This document shows positions 12,301 to 25,300 of a stretch of DNA of 64,000 nt, piece after piece. Source of the stretch: Ciona savignyi (taxonomy: Eukaryota > Chordata > Ascidiacea > Phlebobranchia > Cionidae); assembly GCA_000149265.1 (NCBI GenBank), contig CH003265.1:429133-493132 (forward strand), given 5' to 3'. Each line of letters starts with the position of its first letter. The stretch's first letter is position 1. Below the pieces are notes generated by a model that saw only the letters and a list, made by a program, of their open reading frames with translations, did not search any database and had not been told where the DNA came from. The translations under genes were made by a program, and so were the position numbers.

Positions 12301-14272
12301 AATTTATAACAATTGTTGGAATTGGAATCAATAACAATTAGTAAGTGGCTAATAAACACTTCATTTACAATTACAATTATGCATCACAGTGTAAACGGTT
12401 TTCATATTGTAAGATTCCCCTTTATCCCGGACAGTGATTTTCTGGGTAATTGAGAGGTACATGCCTCAGGACAAAATATTAACATGGTCAATTTCTTGTA
12501 ATTCGAAGATAAATACCGGAGTTGCACATATTTCAAGCATGTTACTTAAATTTTTTTTTTATCTGGTGGTTTAAAAACATATTTGAGCAACAGTATATCA
12601 AGTTTTTATCATGTAATAAAGCAGTAAGTAGATATATAATTATAACTATATGGAAGGTTTTAAAAAAAATTTAAATTATATATTTGGAACTGAATTAGAA
12701 ATAAATAAAATTAATATTTATTTGCAAAAAAGTAATTATTTCCAACATGAAGTGTCCCAACTCCCAAGGTGATATTAATTTAGTTAAATAAGTGTTCACT
12801 TCTTTGTGATGGCGATACTAATTTAGTTAAATAAGTAACAAAACAGTAATTATTAATAACAAAATAAGCACAGAAAAAACTTGCAAAAACTACACCACTT
12901 AAATAGAGTCTATTTAATTACCAGGTAAACCAGTCTGAATAGTGGACTTTAAATCGTATGACAACCGGTGTAAAGTATGGGATTATGCACTTATTTCCAA
13001 AACATTTTATTCCGAAAGACTTAGTCTATAATTTAATTTAAAAACCGTTGTCCCATTATTTAGGGAAAAGTAGAAATCATATTGGAACATTCAACTTACC
13101 CTGGCCAGCAAAGTTTCCAAGGAGATTTGCACTCACTGGCTTTCCTTGCTGGGCAAAAGCAACCAGGGCAAGCGCTTTATAGAGATTTGATCGATTGATA
13201 GAACCACTCTTACACTCAATGCATTCCCATATCTATAGTACACCAGAATTTAAATATTTGCGACGATATAACTCTAAAGAGGCAATTATCCATGAAATAT
13301 AACAAAAACATTTTATTGTTATATATGTAGGTCCAAAAATAAATTTCATGCGAATTGATGCGATTTTTCACTAAGTTGCACTTTAATTACCTTATAATAT
13401 TATAAGTACTATATTCTGCCTAAGCCACCTAAACAGGCTATAATACAATTCTGGAATACACATAATATGTACAATAATCATCATGTCTGTCTCCTACCTT
13501 TCCAAGAACAGCACGGTCCAGTCCAGATTTGGTAAGAAGTTGGGTTAAAACGTTTTGTGATATTTGATCATTTTGACATAAACATTCGTAAACATCTCGG
13601 TAATATGGTGGAACTGAGCCTGAAAAAAAAATCAAGCATATTGCATGGACGGTACTAAAGAATATAGTAACTCTGGAAAATTTCCCTTCATGCTTTTAAG
13701 GTTTATTTTGCTACGTAATAAAAAAATCCTTTGCTATCCTCAAATCGAAATATTAGGAATATATTAGATAGGACTAAAACAATTGAATTTACTAAGATAC
13801 AATACAATTTTTATTTTTGTTTCTTTCGCTGCAGCGTTTATAACCAACAATTTAAAAATACATGTCATATACATATGTATACCAAAACAAATATGGCGTT
13901 AACTAAAATTCCAATAATTAACCAAAGAAATAAAAAATACTACAGCAAAACAGGAAGGCACCAAAAAAAACTAAAAGTTATCTAGTTTGGCGCCTCCAGA
14001 GGGCACACGTAATGCACCAAAAGTCCAAAACATATGGCTACAACATGTACACCTGTGAACAATTTTAGGGAAAACAAGACTCTTTTTGGAAAACAAACCA
14101 ACATTTTTGCTACACACTAAAAGGGGTTATTTTATAAAAAATAAACATATCATTATGATAGTTCATGCACTTGCCATCACATACTTACACCGGCTAAGAC
14201 AAATTATATTTAATCATATCTCCCGTGAAATAAAGTAAAACCTCCAGCTGACTTACCTGTTAATTCGCTCAT
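6396..14272 (-). CDS. SNX8: Sorting nexin 8 (SNX-BAR protein)
   Basis: Fourteen coding exons on the minus strand: 14272-14257, 13619-13498, 13232-13100, 10904-10717, 10576-10456, 10377-10256, 10131-10051, 9370-9210, 8188-8056, 7787-7719, 7155-7042, 6983-6948, 6887-6738 and 6503-6396. They give 517 residues with phases agreeing throughout. A PX domain (about residues 125-240) carries VPEKKGIFLKHSEYE, RRYNDFVAFHELL and FIEARRKSLRRF. A helical BAR region follows with QAEFAVSKEQIRQI, DLCERHERGVL, LETQLVYANM and QIKGHQE, close to the SNX8 family. SNX8 is an endosomal protein that binds phosphoinositides and bends membrane during endosome-to-Golgi sorting (family knowledge). Residues about 7-85 look like a divergent EH-type helical domain. 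ATG is chosen because the first exon (MSELTG) joins in phase to exon 2. Confidence 0.93.
7305..7592 (+). mobile_element. Family A SINE in SNX8 intron
   Basis: tRNA-like head (TGGTGGTTTAGTGCGACGCC...), conserved middle around TGAACCCAGCAGATTAATAG, and tail AACATGAATATCCTATTC. It lies in the intron between SNX8 exons 7719-7787 and 7042-7155, antisense to the gene. Confidence 0.8.
8359..8938 (+). CDS. Dynein light chain (LC8/DYNLL-like), nested in SNX8 intron
   Basis: Three coding exons: 8359-8361 (only the ATG, followed by GTAAGT), 8433-8694 and 8862-8938. Phases fit and total 113 residues. The last ~70 residues match the dynein light chain family: IKGELDEEFGGPWNVIVG, KKFGGVITHIPG, then DHFIYFNIKAV across the last splice, equivalent to the IVGxxFGSxVTHE and FIYFYLG regions of LC8. 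The ~40-residue basic N-terminal extension (KAEIKKKQVSGKLEKG) is longer than in LC8. The role is likely as a dynein or axonemal hub light chain (inference). It lies on the strand opposite SNX8, inside the intron 8189-9209. An AATAAA-type signal follows at about 8958. The one-codon first exon is the weakest part; the gene could instead begin by trans-splicing upstream. Confidence 0.8.
11590..12048. mobile_element. hAT-type MITE in SNX8 intron
   Basis: Ends TAGAGCTGGGCG ... CGCACAGCTCTA form inverted repeats with one mismatch. They are flanked by a perfect 8 bp duplication ACTATGAC (11582-11589 and 12049-12056), as made by hAT transposases. There is no transposase inside, so it is non-autonomous. 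Confidence 0.85.
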
Positions 14273-15351
14273 TTTGGCAAATTCTTCACCAGCATTCGGT
14301 CCGCCAGCTGATTATAAATTTAGCTGGTGCAAATCATAAATACGGACCATTAAACACAAGACAAATCAAAATCCAAGTACATGAACACAACCACTTGAAA
14401 TATTAACGTATTCACTTTGACCAGAGTGGTTTGTGTAGGAATTCAAAATCTCTAACCGATAATACTTTGAAATGTGGACAAATTTCCGATTTAAATTACA
14501 CTTTTCTAAGTGAATTAAACAACATTATATAATCACTTCGGGGTAAAGGAAGTATTTTAAATCATAGTATACAAATTGATATGCTAACAGCTTAGTTTAT
14601 TTAATATATAAAAAATAATTCTTTAATTCGTATGTTTTTAATCCTGTACAGACCGCTTGGGTTAAAACTCCTTTCCAAAACAATCTGACGAATATAAATT
14701 GCAAATTTGATGCAGCAACATTACCATCTGCAGCAATTGAATATGACACTGAACGGTTGTGTAGCCGAATGGATATCTCGATCTAATTATTTAATAATTT
14801 ATATTTTTCTTATTGGTGGATCTCATTCCCAATTTAAAACTTAGCGTGGTCAAAAATTAAAAACAACCCTGCTACCACACCGTTTTTTTTACTACGTTAT
14901 TTTTATTTTATTTTTTGCGCAATTCTAGCGACATGCATGCCCGGTGGCCCGCCGTTGTGTTCACTTTTATACGGAAAACAAAATTGTACCCTAAACAACC
15001 CAGTTTACCACAAAATATAACCTGAGCATATTTATCATACACTATTATCACTTTTAAAAGCAGCTTGACACTCAAAATCAACTTAAATTGACACAGGGTT
15101 TAAACAAATATTTAAAAGAGTAAATTTTTTAAACAGACAGTTTTCGTAGTTTACATTTCTATACAAAGCAATACTAATACACGTTTTATTGCAATTTAGT
15201 CACAAATTGTTCTTTCGTGTATCCATATGGTCAACTTGGTTAGATCATTCGGAGACGTCGGATCATCATCCAAAATCCGTCGCGTTTGTCCGCTGGGTGT
15301 GTTAACCTACAGCAAAATACTGTAACAATCAGTCTTTATTGGCAACTGGTA

Positions 15352-15480
15352 CCGTTGTGTGGTCGAGTGATTAGCGCGACCGATACATATACCGACTCAT
15401 ATATATATAAAAAAAAACGGCCCAAGTGACCTCCCCAATCTTGGGTTCGAAACTTGTGTCGGTAAAAAAACTGGGGGATT
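15352..15480 (+). mobile_element. Family B tRNA-like SINE
   Basis: The head GTGTGGTCGAGTGATTAGCG resembles the A box of a Leu/Ser-type tRNA, and the B-box-like GGGTTCGAAAC lies about 70 bases on. The same head recurs at 21805, 26150 (reverse), 30190 and 32628, so it is a dispersed family and not a tRNA gene. Confidence 0.65.
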
Positions 15481-16023
15481 TAATAGTTTTTTCTTCCAAA
15501 AATAAATGATATACACTATGTATGTATATATGATACATACCGTCTGTGATTTGCAATAGGTAATCAGGGAACCAAAATTTATACTTGTATAAACACTTTT
15601 TGCAAATAGTTGTTGTTAAAGACAACCGATCGTCAAAAAAATGTATTTTGTTAGGATCTTCTGATAAGCTGAACGAATGGACCGAATCAAATATTTAAAA
15701 ACAATTTTTTTAGTGCATAGTTTAATAATAGGCTAATTATTTGCTTACATAACAAAATTGAACTTTTATTGACACAGTGGAGTAATAAGTAATCTTGCAT
15801 ATACAAAAATAAAAAGGAACAGATCTTTAGCCTTTAGAGATACAATTTTTAATTGATAATACTTTTTTGTTTATTTGTTATTCTATTAATGAATTGTGAT
15901 TAAATTGTGATAAATCTCTGCCAAAAAATAATCCTTGGATCTGGGGTAGAGGTGGGTGAATTAGACGCCCAACAAAAGAGGTCGACCAGTTTCATTTGTT
16001 TCTGAATTCTTATTCTTCTACAC

Positions 16024-16315
16024 CAGGGATGTCCAACCTTTTATTGTAGTGGGCCGCATTGTCACTTGAAATAATTCAATGGGCCGCAGAACCCATTAAA
16101 TTTCAAGAAAAATGGATTACAAAATAATAAACAAAAAAAAATTGAAAAACCGTTATAGCTATATATAATCCTGTATTCCTGTTGCTCCCATACTATAGCC
16201 TACTATTACTGCACCCCTAAAAGCAGACTGATACATTTAAATAAGGCTATGATTCAAAGTTCAAAATACTACTTGGTGTGAAAAAAACTAGCGGGCCGCA
16301 GGTTGGACATCCCTG
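16024..16315. mobile_element. hAT-type MITE
   Basis: Perfect terminal inverted repeats CAGGGATGTCCAACCT / GGTTGGACATCCCTG enclose 292 bp, with GGGCCGCA repeated inside both ends. Flanks TTCTACAC and TCCTACAT agree at 6 of 8 positions, a decayed 8 bp target duplication. No coding capacity. Confidence 0.85.
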
Positions 16316-16390
16316 TCCTACATCATTAATATACATATTGGATAATGTATATAAAAGGCGCTGATGGATTAAACTTTTGATCGCTAGCTT

Positions 16391-16685
16391 AGGATAGGAT
16401 ATTCATGTTTATTCTCGTGAATGGGAAAACCAAGATGGTTAACACACGGGTAATCGTCAAATTACCTCGCGCCCACCGTCGGGTTACCGGAGCTATTGCA
16501 TTGTGTTGTGTATTGATTCACACGTTTCTTTAATTTAGTAGAACCCACTAATCCGCTGGATTCAGACAATGTCCGTTAAGTGCCTTGCCCAATGACACAA
16601 CCGAATAGCTAGCGACCAGTTACGTATCTGCAACCTTTCGGCTGAAAGGCGACGCACTAAACCACAAGACCAACCTATCGGACAA
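16391..16685 (-). mobile_element. Family A SINE (reverse), with a following fragment
   Basis: Near full-length copy from AGGATAGGATATTCATG to the tRNA-like head near 16680. About 100 bases of a further degraded copy (GTTGTGTCCTCGG, CTTGATCCCAGTAAAT) follow at 16695-16800. Confidence 0.8.
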
Positions 16686-19334
16686 GCTTATAGCTCTCTG
16701 GTCGAATGTGTCGGGCCGTCGAAACCAGCCGATTGATGACCGTTGTGTCCTCGGAAAAAGCACTTGGGTCGTTGCTTGATCCCAGTAAATTTCCTAGCTT
16801 ATACAATACACCACAATTTCCCCCTAGTAACATAAACATATATCAGGTGGTAGTTTGTCTATTAACATGCAGTTATTGATTTGAAGGTATGTGTTAATAT
16901 ACTCGTAAGTATGTGTTTTTTTGGAAAATTATTTTTGTCCATTTACACCGTGTTTAAATTATAAATGTGATGGTAAGAACAAGGTTTTGCAGAAACATAT
17001 ATCGTGCAGTATGAATGTAGTTTAACAATTATAGCCTATAGTGGTTGGTTGAGACTCTTATTTATTTGGTTAAATTTACTGCACAGGAAAGTTCGATACC
17101 AATATGAGAGGAATGAAGAATCCAGGTTGAACCATTGGGGGAATAACGAGCTGGAAGACTATTACAAATCTGACAGCTTATTGTTTATATAATTAGACAT
17201 TCAATTTTTAACATTACAAAAAATCTCTGTTTAATCATACGCTTTTTTTTAAACATGTTTTTTAGTTTACAACATTAAACCATGATACATTATAAGCTTT
17301 TTTTGATGTATGGTAAGCCCAAATAAGCACTTTTAGCCCATTTTAGAGAATAACAATTAAAGCCAACATAAATGCTTACATTGTGTAAACAATGCATTTG
17401 TCCATGTCCATCAATTTAAATTTATTTCGATTTTTTTGGCAATTAATCGCTGATCCGGTGATGAGAGGCCGTGATATAATTGCAGATTCGTACCGCGTTC
17501 TAATCCAGATATCTCGAAGTCTTCGGGCGTGCTTTTATGCCGTCATAGTGTTAAGTATGCTCTAGGCGTAACCGAGCTTTGACATGCAGACATGGGGAAG
17601 CGGGCAGTTGCGAAAATCGCATTTTGAAAGTAATTAACGAGTAGCGGACCTTTCATATGCATATTCCGTAAACCGATTTTACCAAGATTATCAGTTACAG
17701 GCCAATATTAGGATTTTGCTTTTATTCTTGGCATTTTCAAGGTATAGGCTGTATGTATATGTAGACATAAGAGCAGTTTATTTTTTGTTGTTGTTGTTTT
17801 TAAACGACGTATGAGATAAAAGATAGTATGTATAAGGGCATATTATGTAAGCTACGTTTAGAACTTAAACATAAATTTGCAAATTAGAGATTCATTCATT
17901 ATTAATATTTCATTGCGAAACAGCCAGATCAACAAACTTTTATTGGAAAGGTATTTTTAACATAGCAATTTTAGTACTCTGGGTTCGGAATTTCCCTGTT
18001 GTTCTATCTAGTATGTTCTTTTTATGATAATTAGAGGTTTTGCGGGACTGTAATACGTCATGAGATTTGTTTGACTTTTTTCCAGCATGTTTCGGAGGTC
18101 ACGGTAGTGTTTACCAAGTGATAGCGTGTAATCTTGCATGATAACTTGAACGGTCGCAAAGTGACAGGCAAAAATAAATACGTCGGGCTGCTTTTACGAT
18201 GGCAAAGTGTCGCGTTTAAAGGACTGTTCTCACCTTTTCATCATCATAACGTAATACTGAGCAGTGCATTAGCGCTGCACGCGAAGCGTGTATTCGTTAC
18301 TACACCCCGCGCTATCGAAAAATCTGAATACACCGCGCTAATTGAAGTTTCGAGCCCCTTGTGTGGATGTGGATATTATTCTTATCACAAACCGGTTAGT
18401 TTTTTTTGCTGCTCGTTTTTCTCTTGAGGATTCGAAAAGAGTATATTATTTTACAGCGTAAAGTTTAATGGGTTAAGTGATTTCATGTATGCCCTTATCG
18501 ACAAACTTTAATGCGAAATTCGGTCACGGTCTTTTAAAAGGTAGTGCTTTAGTTTGCAGCTTTAAATTAGTTAAATTTAAGGCATATTTTCCAAATTATA
18601 CCTTCGTATAACATCTAATGTTTACACTGGAACTCACAAAAGAATTTTTAAGTTTAATTACGTACTCAGTCACAACGTTAAGATTTTTAAAAGCTAAACC
18701 TCTTTACAACATCTAATATATATATATATATATATGCTGTAGCGACCTATTAAGTGTTAAAATTAAAGAAAACAATTTCCCTTCTATATTTGTACCTTTT
18801 ATACCACGAGTCAATTTTTGCGACTATAAAACCATGATTTTTTTTTCGGTCTTATCTTTGACGAGTTTCCTGCTTCAAAATTTCAAACTCCCTGCACCTG
18901 TGTAAAACAATGGCACTGACCCTTTGTGATGTCATTAAAGCATTTATGAATGGAGAATCGCGCCCCGGAAGACAAACAGAAACAAACAGATCATGTGGGG
19001 TTTTAAATATTTTCCCCAATATGTACGAAGCGGTTAAAACGCAATGCATAGTGACAGCATGATAAGATTGTAAGATAGATTATCGGTCGCTCCTTCTATG
19101 GCACTGCGTTATTACTACATCACAAAGAAATAAGCAGACTTTTGGTCAGCTGTTTTGGATTGACATTTTAGTCTTAGTGCAAATTGATAATACATATTCG
19201 TGCACTAAATCGTGCTCACCCTATGTGACGTAATAATGTGGTTTATGCCCTTCCTTAAACAGGTTTGTTTGGTATGTTATACTGTGCGGTGGAGAATTTA
19301 AAAGCGACGTTTATTGTTACGAAAGAATCGCACG

Positions 19335-22300
19335 ATGAAGAACAAAGTTGGGTTCATCGTCACAGCCACAGTACTTTCTAATTTGCATTTTATTGGAGTA
19401 ACTGGTCACGTGACTGGAGTTATTGAGCTTCAGCCCTCGTTCAGTTTTGATGACGTCAGGGAAGATATCTCATCAAACAGCATCTGTCTCGGAATGCTGA
19501 CGAATAAAGAAACTCCGGAGTTAATTGATTCTTGGGAACTTCATTCTTGCGGCAATGTAAGAAACTACGCCGTAACAAATTACGAGTAAACACAAGTATT
19601 AGCCGTATTACTATATAGTAAAGCAATAACAAGTAAATTCGATGGAGCTGCATAATACCAGATTTTAACGTACAGTAAATCTGTAATAGCGTGACAAAGA
19701 AACTGTCGGCTGTACTATTTATGTATAAGTCTTATTTTTGTAAACAAACCTTTTTGTTATAGGAAGTGTTGGTACATTCAGCCAACGTTATTCAAATTCC
19801 ACTGGACAATGCAAAGGTACTTCAGTGTTTAAGTTTAGTAATATAATTAACATTGTTTACTTAGTTTAACACACATACAAATGTATTACAATGTTTAAAT
19901 CTAGTTATACTAAACAAAATACATATATATACCTATACATATATATATATTCATGAAATTAGTATTATTATCGTAAAAAAATTAGAAGCCTGCACGACAA
20001 ATATAGTTCTTGCTGGCTACTAAGCGGTCCACACGTTTTTAAACTTTTTTTATATAACAAATTGATGATCACACTGTTATCAAAAAAGCATGTAAACTGA
20101 AGAAAACAAGGCGAAGAAGCCAGAATATGACGAAAAAAACGAGTAAATAATTGAAGCAGGCGTGGCCACCAAACCTACTGATATTTTTTGCAAACAATCC
20201 TATATCTTTATGCACCTGTAATGTAGTTTAGATTGGCATATAGAGATTGCATAAACAATTTTTTATAGACCAGCACCCATGTGATATTGGTGAGGCAATG
20301 GACGTCACGAAATTACGTCACTGCATGGTCACCTTTGCCACTTATGTTTCCTGGTAATGACGTCATTAATCGCGTAACAATGACGTCACATCAAGAGAAG
20401 AAGCACCAACTTAGTTTTAGCGCGTCAATCAAGTGTAGACTGAATTATTACGGACCAAGGTGTGCAGTCGCCTGCACCCCTACGTCGCCACGTCACATGT
20501 GTGATGACGTCACGGGCGAACTTCGATGCTCGCCGAAATGGTCGGGGGAATTTTGTGAAGAAAATGGTGAGATATTGTTGCTGCAGTAATAAATTATTTT
20601 TTTATTTTTTCACGTTCTTTTGAGATTGGTTAAAATAGCGAATTAACTAGTTCAGTGGAACACACTGTTGCTAAAGAATATAAATTGTTGCTAAGATAAT
20701 CGTCGTTTCTTTCGGATTAGCTCTCTCCAAGTTGCGAGCTGTTTAGCAACAAATACTGCGTCATAAAAAGGATTGTGAAGGTTAGTCGCTGCATCGCGCG
20801 GTTTAGAAATCCGGATTAAAATTTCTGGCTGACATCTTTGATGTTTATGTCGTTGTCGGGTTGAAGCTCGAGCTGTTTAAAACGCAACAAACAGAAGTAT
20901 ACATAATATCCATTGTGATGTGTTACACACAAAACAATCGCTTCTGGGAAACACCTGCTACGCCTTTAATGACATTTTATTGGTCATATTGTTAATTTCG
21001 AATTCTAAAATCGGCAGATTAAATAAACTAAAATTATTAGTTTGTGTAGGCGTTTCTTAATCGTTAGGAGCTCCGCCGATACCTGCTATAATATCAACTG
21101 AATCACCTCTATAACATTTTGTGTGACTTAGTCATTTAGCGTTGTGTCCTTCTTTAAAGCCGCTTAAACCACTTCAACGTAATTTTTTTGAAATAAAACT
21201 CTTGGACTTACTTCTACAGTGTTTCTTGACAAGGCGTCTGCTTCTAGCTTCATAAAGCTTCGGCGAAAACGAGCGAACTCCTGGTTTCGATTTGAAGAGT
21301 TGCAGCCGGGTAACATTGAACGTGAGTGTGAGGAGGAAAGGTGTTCGCATGAAGAGGCGCGCGAGGCATTCGAAGATGACGCTTTAACGGTAAGTTCCTT
21401 TCCAATAAAAGCCTTGACCTGCAAGATTTCGAAACGTATTGATCTTTTGTTATGCAAAAATAATGTTCACTAAGATCGTTTATTTGTTGTGTTGAGAATT
21501 ATTTTTTACAAAAAAAGTGGATTTTACTTTCAGTCCGACTAAACCATAAATTATTCTGGACAATGTGATTTTAACTGTAAGTCGCCTGTTGATATACAGG
21601 TTTAAACGTCCTGAGCTCCATAACCGTATATTTTTTGATCTAACACATCTCCTGTTTTTCAGGCGGCGTACTGGAGACGTTACACAGGTACTTATGATAT
21701 TAAAATAGATCTAATTAAAGGATTATTCCGATACGAATTCCGCGTAATAATGAACAAAGCGTTTCCGTGGAATTCCGCCAAATGAAACAATTTTCTTACA
21801 GTACGGCCGTATGGCCGAATGGTTAACGCGACCGATACATATACCGACTAAACCAAAACGGCCTTAGTGACGATCCCTTAATAGATTCGACGGTTCGTCA
21901 CTGAGATCAGTTAAAAAAAACAAGTTTTTTGAAATCAAAAGTCAGTAAAGATGTCACTGTACATCAGGCTAACGCCAAGACAGTCCCACATTATATGCCC
22001 ACTTTTTCTCGAGAAACATCGCTCTACCGATGTCAACTTTCTAATAGTGTTATGAGAACGAGCATTTACATCCTTTCCATTTTATGTTGTTACCGATACC
22101 CACCCACAAGTGTGTATAGCTCGTACAATCTTGTTTACACATCGATTTACAGATCCGAATCAGTGCACCCCTGATCCCTGTACAGCATCCCACACCAGTC
22201 GATGTGAAGATTTGCTGGGAGATTATCGCTGCCATTGTTTCAACGGATACTTCGGAAAAAATTGCGAAAACGGTTTGATTGTCACGTCATAACACGCTTT

Positions 22301-25300
22301 TGTTTAAACAATAGTTTCTTTGTGGCGTATCTCGTAAATAGAGTTCTGGGTCAGTAAGAGATTTGTTCGTAAACAAGGAGGATTGAAAGTAGACAATTTA
22401 ATCCAAATATGTTTCTCCTCACCTCATTATCGTATTTTTTGTTATAAATAAACTGCACGCGATGTACAATGGCGGAAACGTGGCCTTTAACTCTGGAACT
22501 AAATCAATTATGTCGCCATACTGTCATACCGACTTTTAAACTATATTTCAAGCGTCCACATTTCCGGAGTGTTTCATAAATCTGTCTGTATCTCTCTGTT
22601 ACGTCACTGCACGATAAGATCATGCCATTCTCGAACGTTGATTTGCTTTTAGTTAATTCGTCTGTTTGTGCGATATGAAGCACGTTCGACTCATTGTTTT
22701 CCCATTTACGCCCAGTATAACCCGAAATTTATTTTTAAACTATATTTACAGAGACAGATCCGTGTTCGAGCTCACCCTGCCACAACGAGGGTATCTGCAC
22801 GGTAATTGCGCGCAAGAAACCACGGCTCGCAGCGCCACTCTAACGCAATTCTGTTCACAGAAACACACTCCAACGTCATACGTCTGCGCATGCGCACAGG
22901 GATACAGAGGACCCCATTGTGATATCAACATAGATGATTGTGTCGTTGCCGATTGTGAGCCACACGGAGAGTGTATTGACGGAGTTAACACATATTCTTG
23001 TCTTTGTGATAATGGTTACACAGGTTAGTTTGGCATCAGATAACCCAATCGTGTTGGTTTTAAGTAAGAAATTCAAAGTCTTAATCCCATTTGTCGATTT
23101 AACGCAAGATGATCTATATTCCGGTATTAGTCTGTTTACGTCACAAAGGCAAAATAACTGCGGTAAGAAAGTGGTACAGACAAACGCAATATTTAATTAA
23201 AATGGCCCCCTGACAATGAACTCAACTTTAACCTTATTATTGATTTCGTATAAAAAAAGCCTAAAATTTTACTCATCGCGTTTTACCCGACAAATAACTT
23301 GTACATGGTCGCTGTTACCATCACTCTTCTATTAAAACTTGATTTCAAACTTTCCAGGCGCCAGATGTGACATCGATATAAATGAATGCGCGGTCAATCC
23401 TTGTCAAAATGGCGGAAACTGTACTGAGCATGTTGGCTTCTACATCTGCGCTTGTACGGATGACTACGAAGGAACAAACTGCAGCACACGCATCAGCCCT
23501 TGTCTCGCACTACCCTGTCAAAACGACGGCTTCTGTTCTGTCAATCCTGATTTCACGTTCACCTGCTCCTGTCCGTCTCGCTTCACTGGAGCCACGTGTC
23601 AGTATGACGTCGACAGCCCCTGTGTATCCGAGCCCTGCGCTAATGGTGGCACGTGTTACGTAACAAACAGCAATGTTGCTGATGTCCTGTCGGCTGCTAA
23701 CCACCAGAATGCACCTCAGGTAAGCTTGTTGGGGTCGCTTGTTTGAAATGTGCGGTTTTTAAAAACTATTCGGTGCGAAACTATCTGGTGCATATTAATC
23801 TTTTAATTCCCAGTTCGACTCCTTCAAAAATTATTACCTGAACGTAAAATTAAAATATTGTTTTTATTCGTATCTATAATACATGCTATGGTCATTGGTT
23901 GTCATACATGGTTTTAGTGGTCCCGTTTGTCTGTTATATTAGAAGCCAATACTTACTAGTTCATATTCAGATGACTGTTTGACAGAATTAGTAGATGGCA
24001 TTTAAATTTAATGTCTTTCAGGAGTTTAACTGTATTTGTCCCGTTGGTTTTGGAGGTGCAACTTGCGAACGCCACATCAGTGCTTGTGAATATGAACCTT
24101 GTCCAGGCAACGCTACCTGTGTCAACCTCGGTCGCCAGTTCACGTGAGTTCATTCTGCCCAAAGGTAATCAATATCCTGCGTTAACGATTCATCTCACAC
24201 AGCTGCATTTGCCCGACCGGTTACACGGGCGATAGCTGTGACGTAGCAGGGAATGATAGTGAGATCACAGAACGTTTCAGATGCGAAACGAACCCCTGCT
24301 TCAACGAAGCGAGATGTTTATTCCACGATAACACAACCATATGTCTATGCCGGTTTGTTCGATCATAATCATACATAACCTCGAAGTAACATTCCACTCG
24401 CTATACAGGGACGGATATAATGGCAGCCATTGTGAGGTAATGATTGATTATTGCGTCAGTTCGCCTTGTATCCACGGCGGAGAATGCATCCCAAGCCCTG
24501 GAGGATTCTTCTGCAATTGCAGCCCGGTAAAGTCGTTTTTCTTATTTTTACAAAACTTTTTTGGTGGCTTTTAGACCTTTTTTGGTGGCTTTTAGACCTT
24601 TTAGATTTAGACCAGCGGGATATGTAGGTGCACAGTAATTCCCCGAATATACAGGCTTTATGTATATAACTTTACATAATTACTTAGAGTTGCGTTTAAT
24701 CGCTAACTATGAGTTCCATTGTGGATTTCACGCCAAAGCATCACGAACGGTCACGGAAATGTGTTGATATTATCTCCCCCAAATTGCATTTTTTCTTAGA
24801 ACTACTCGATTGTGTATCAAGATGTCCTGTCACCAGATAGAAATCATAATTCATTTTTCGGATAACGCACAAAATCTACATCAAAATTTTCGCAAATTCC
24901 TCGAATTTCGTACTAGCACATCATTTCACTTAATGTTTGAATAACAAATATTCGGCCAATGCATAGCCTCGTTTAATTAGAGAGAGGCGCGATTTATCAT
25001 CTATTTATCACTCGATTTTCAATGCACACGTCACATAAATATTTATCTCTTGTTTGTCGCGGTGAAATGACGTCACCTGCGGTAAACAACCGCGGTTATC
25101 TGGAACGCGAATCGTTGGTTAACACAATCTTTTTGGTAGGGTTTTCACGACACTTTCTGTGAGACTGACACGGATGAGTGCGCATATGACGTATGTCGCA
25201 ACAACGGAACATGTCTTAACACTGTGGGGTCATTTGAGTGCACCTGTGACCCTTACCACACGGGAAGGTACGTTTTAAAACGCGTCTTTCAGTGGTGTCT

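Larger units (their letters stand above)
14273..19334. other. Intergenic region between SNX8 and the Gla-DSL gene
   Basis: The two genes are divergent, so both promoters should lie here. It contains SINE-like and hAT-like elements (listed separately), a (TA)n run at about 18716-18736, and otherwise unassigned sequence. Open frames at 17004-17192 and 18134-18427 show no recognisable domain and are not called. Confidence 0.5.

Noticed and set aside
18134-18427. 97-residue plus-strand open frame
   Set aside because: No ATG start, no recognisable domain and no splice partners.
22752-23023. Frameshift in the second EGF repeat of the Gla-DSL gene
   Set aside because: A 59 nt intron (22802-22860) with GT/AG ends restores the frame and a normal EGF repeat.
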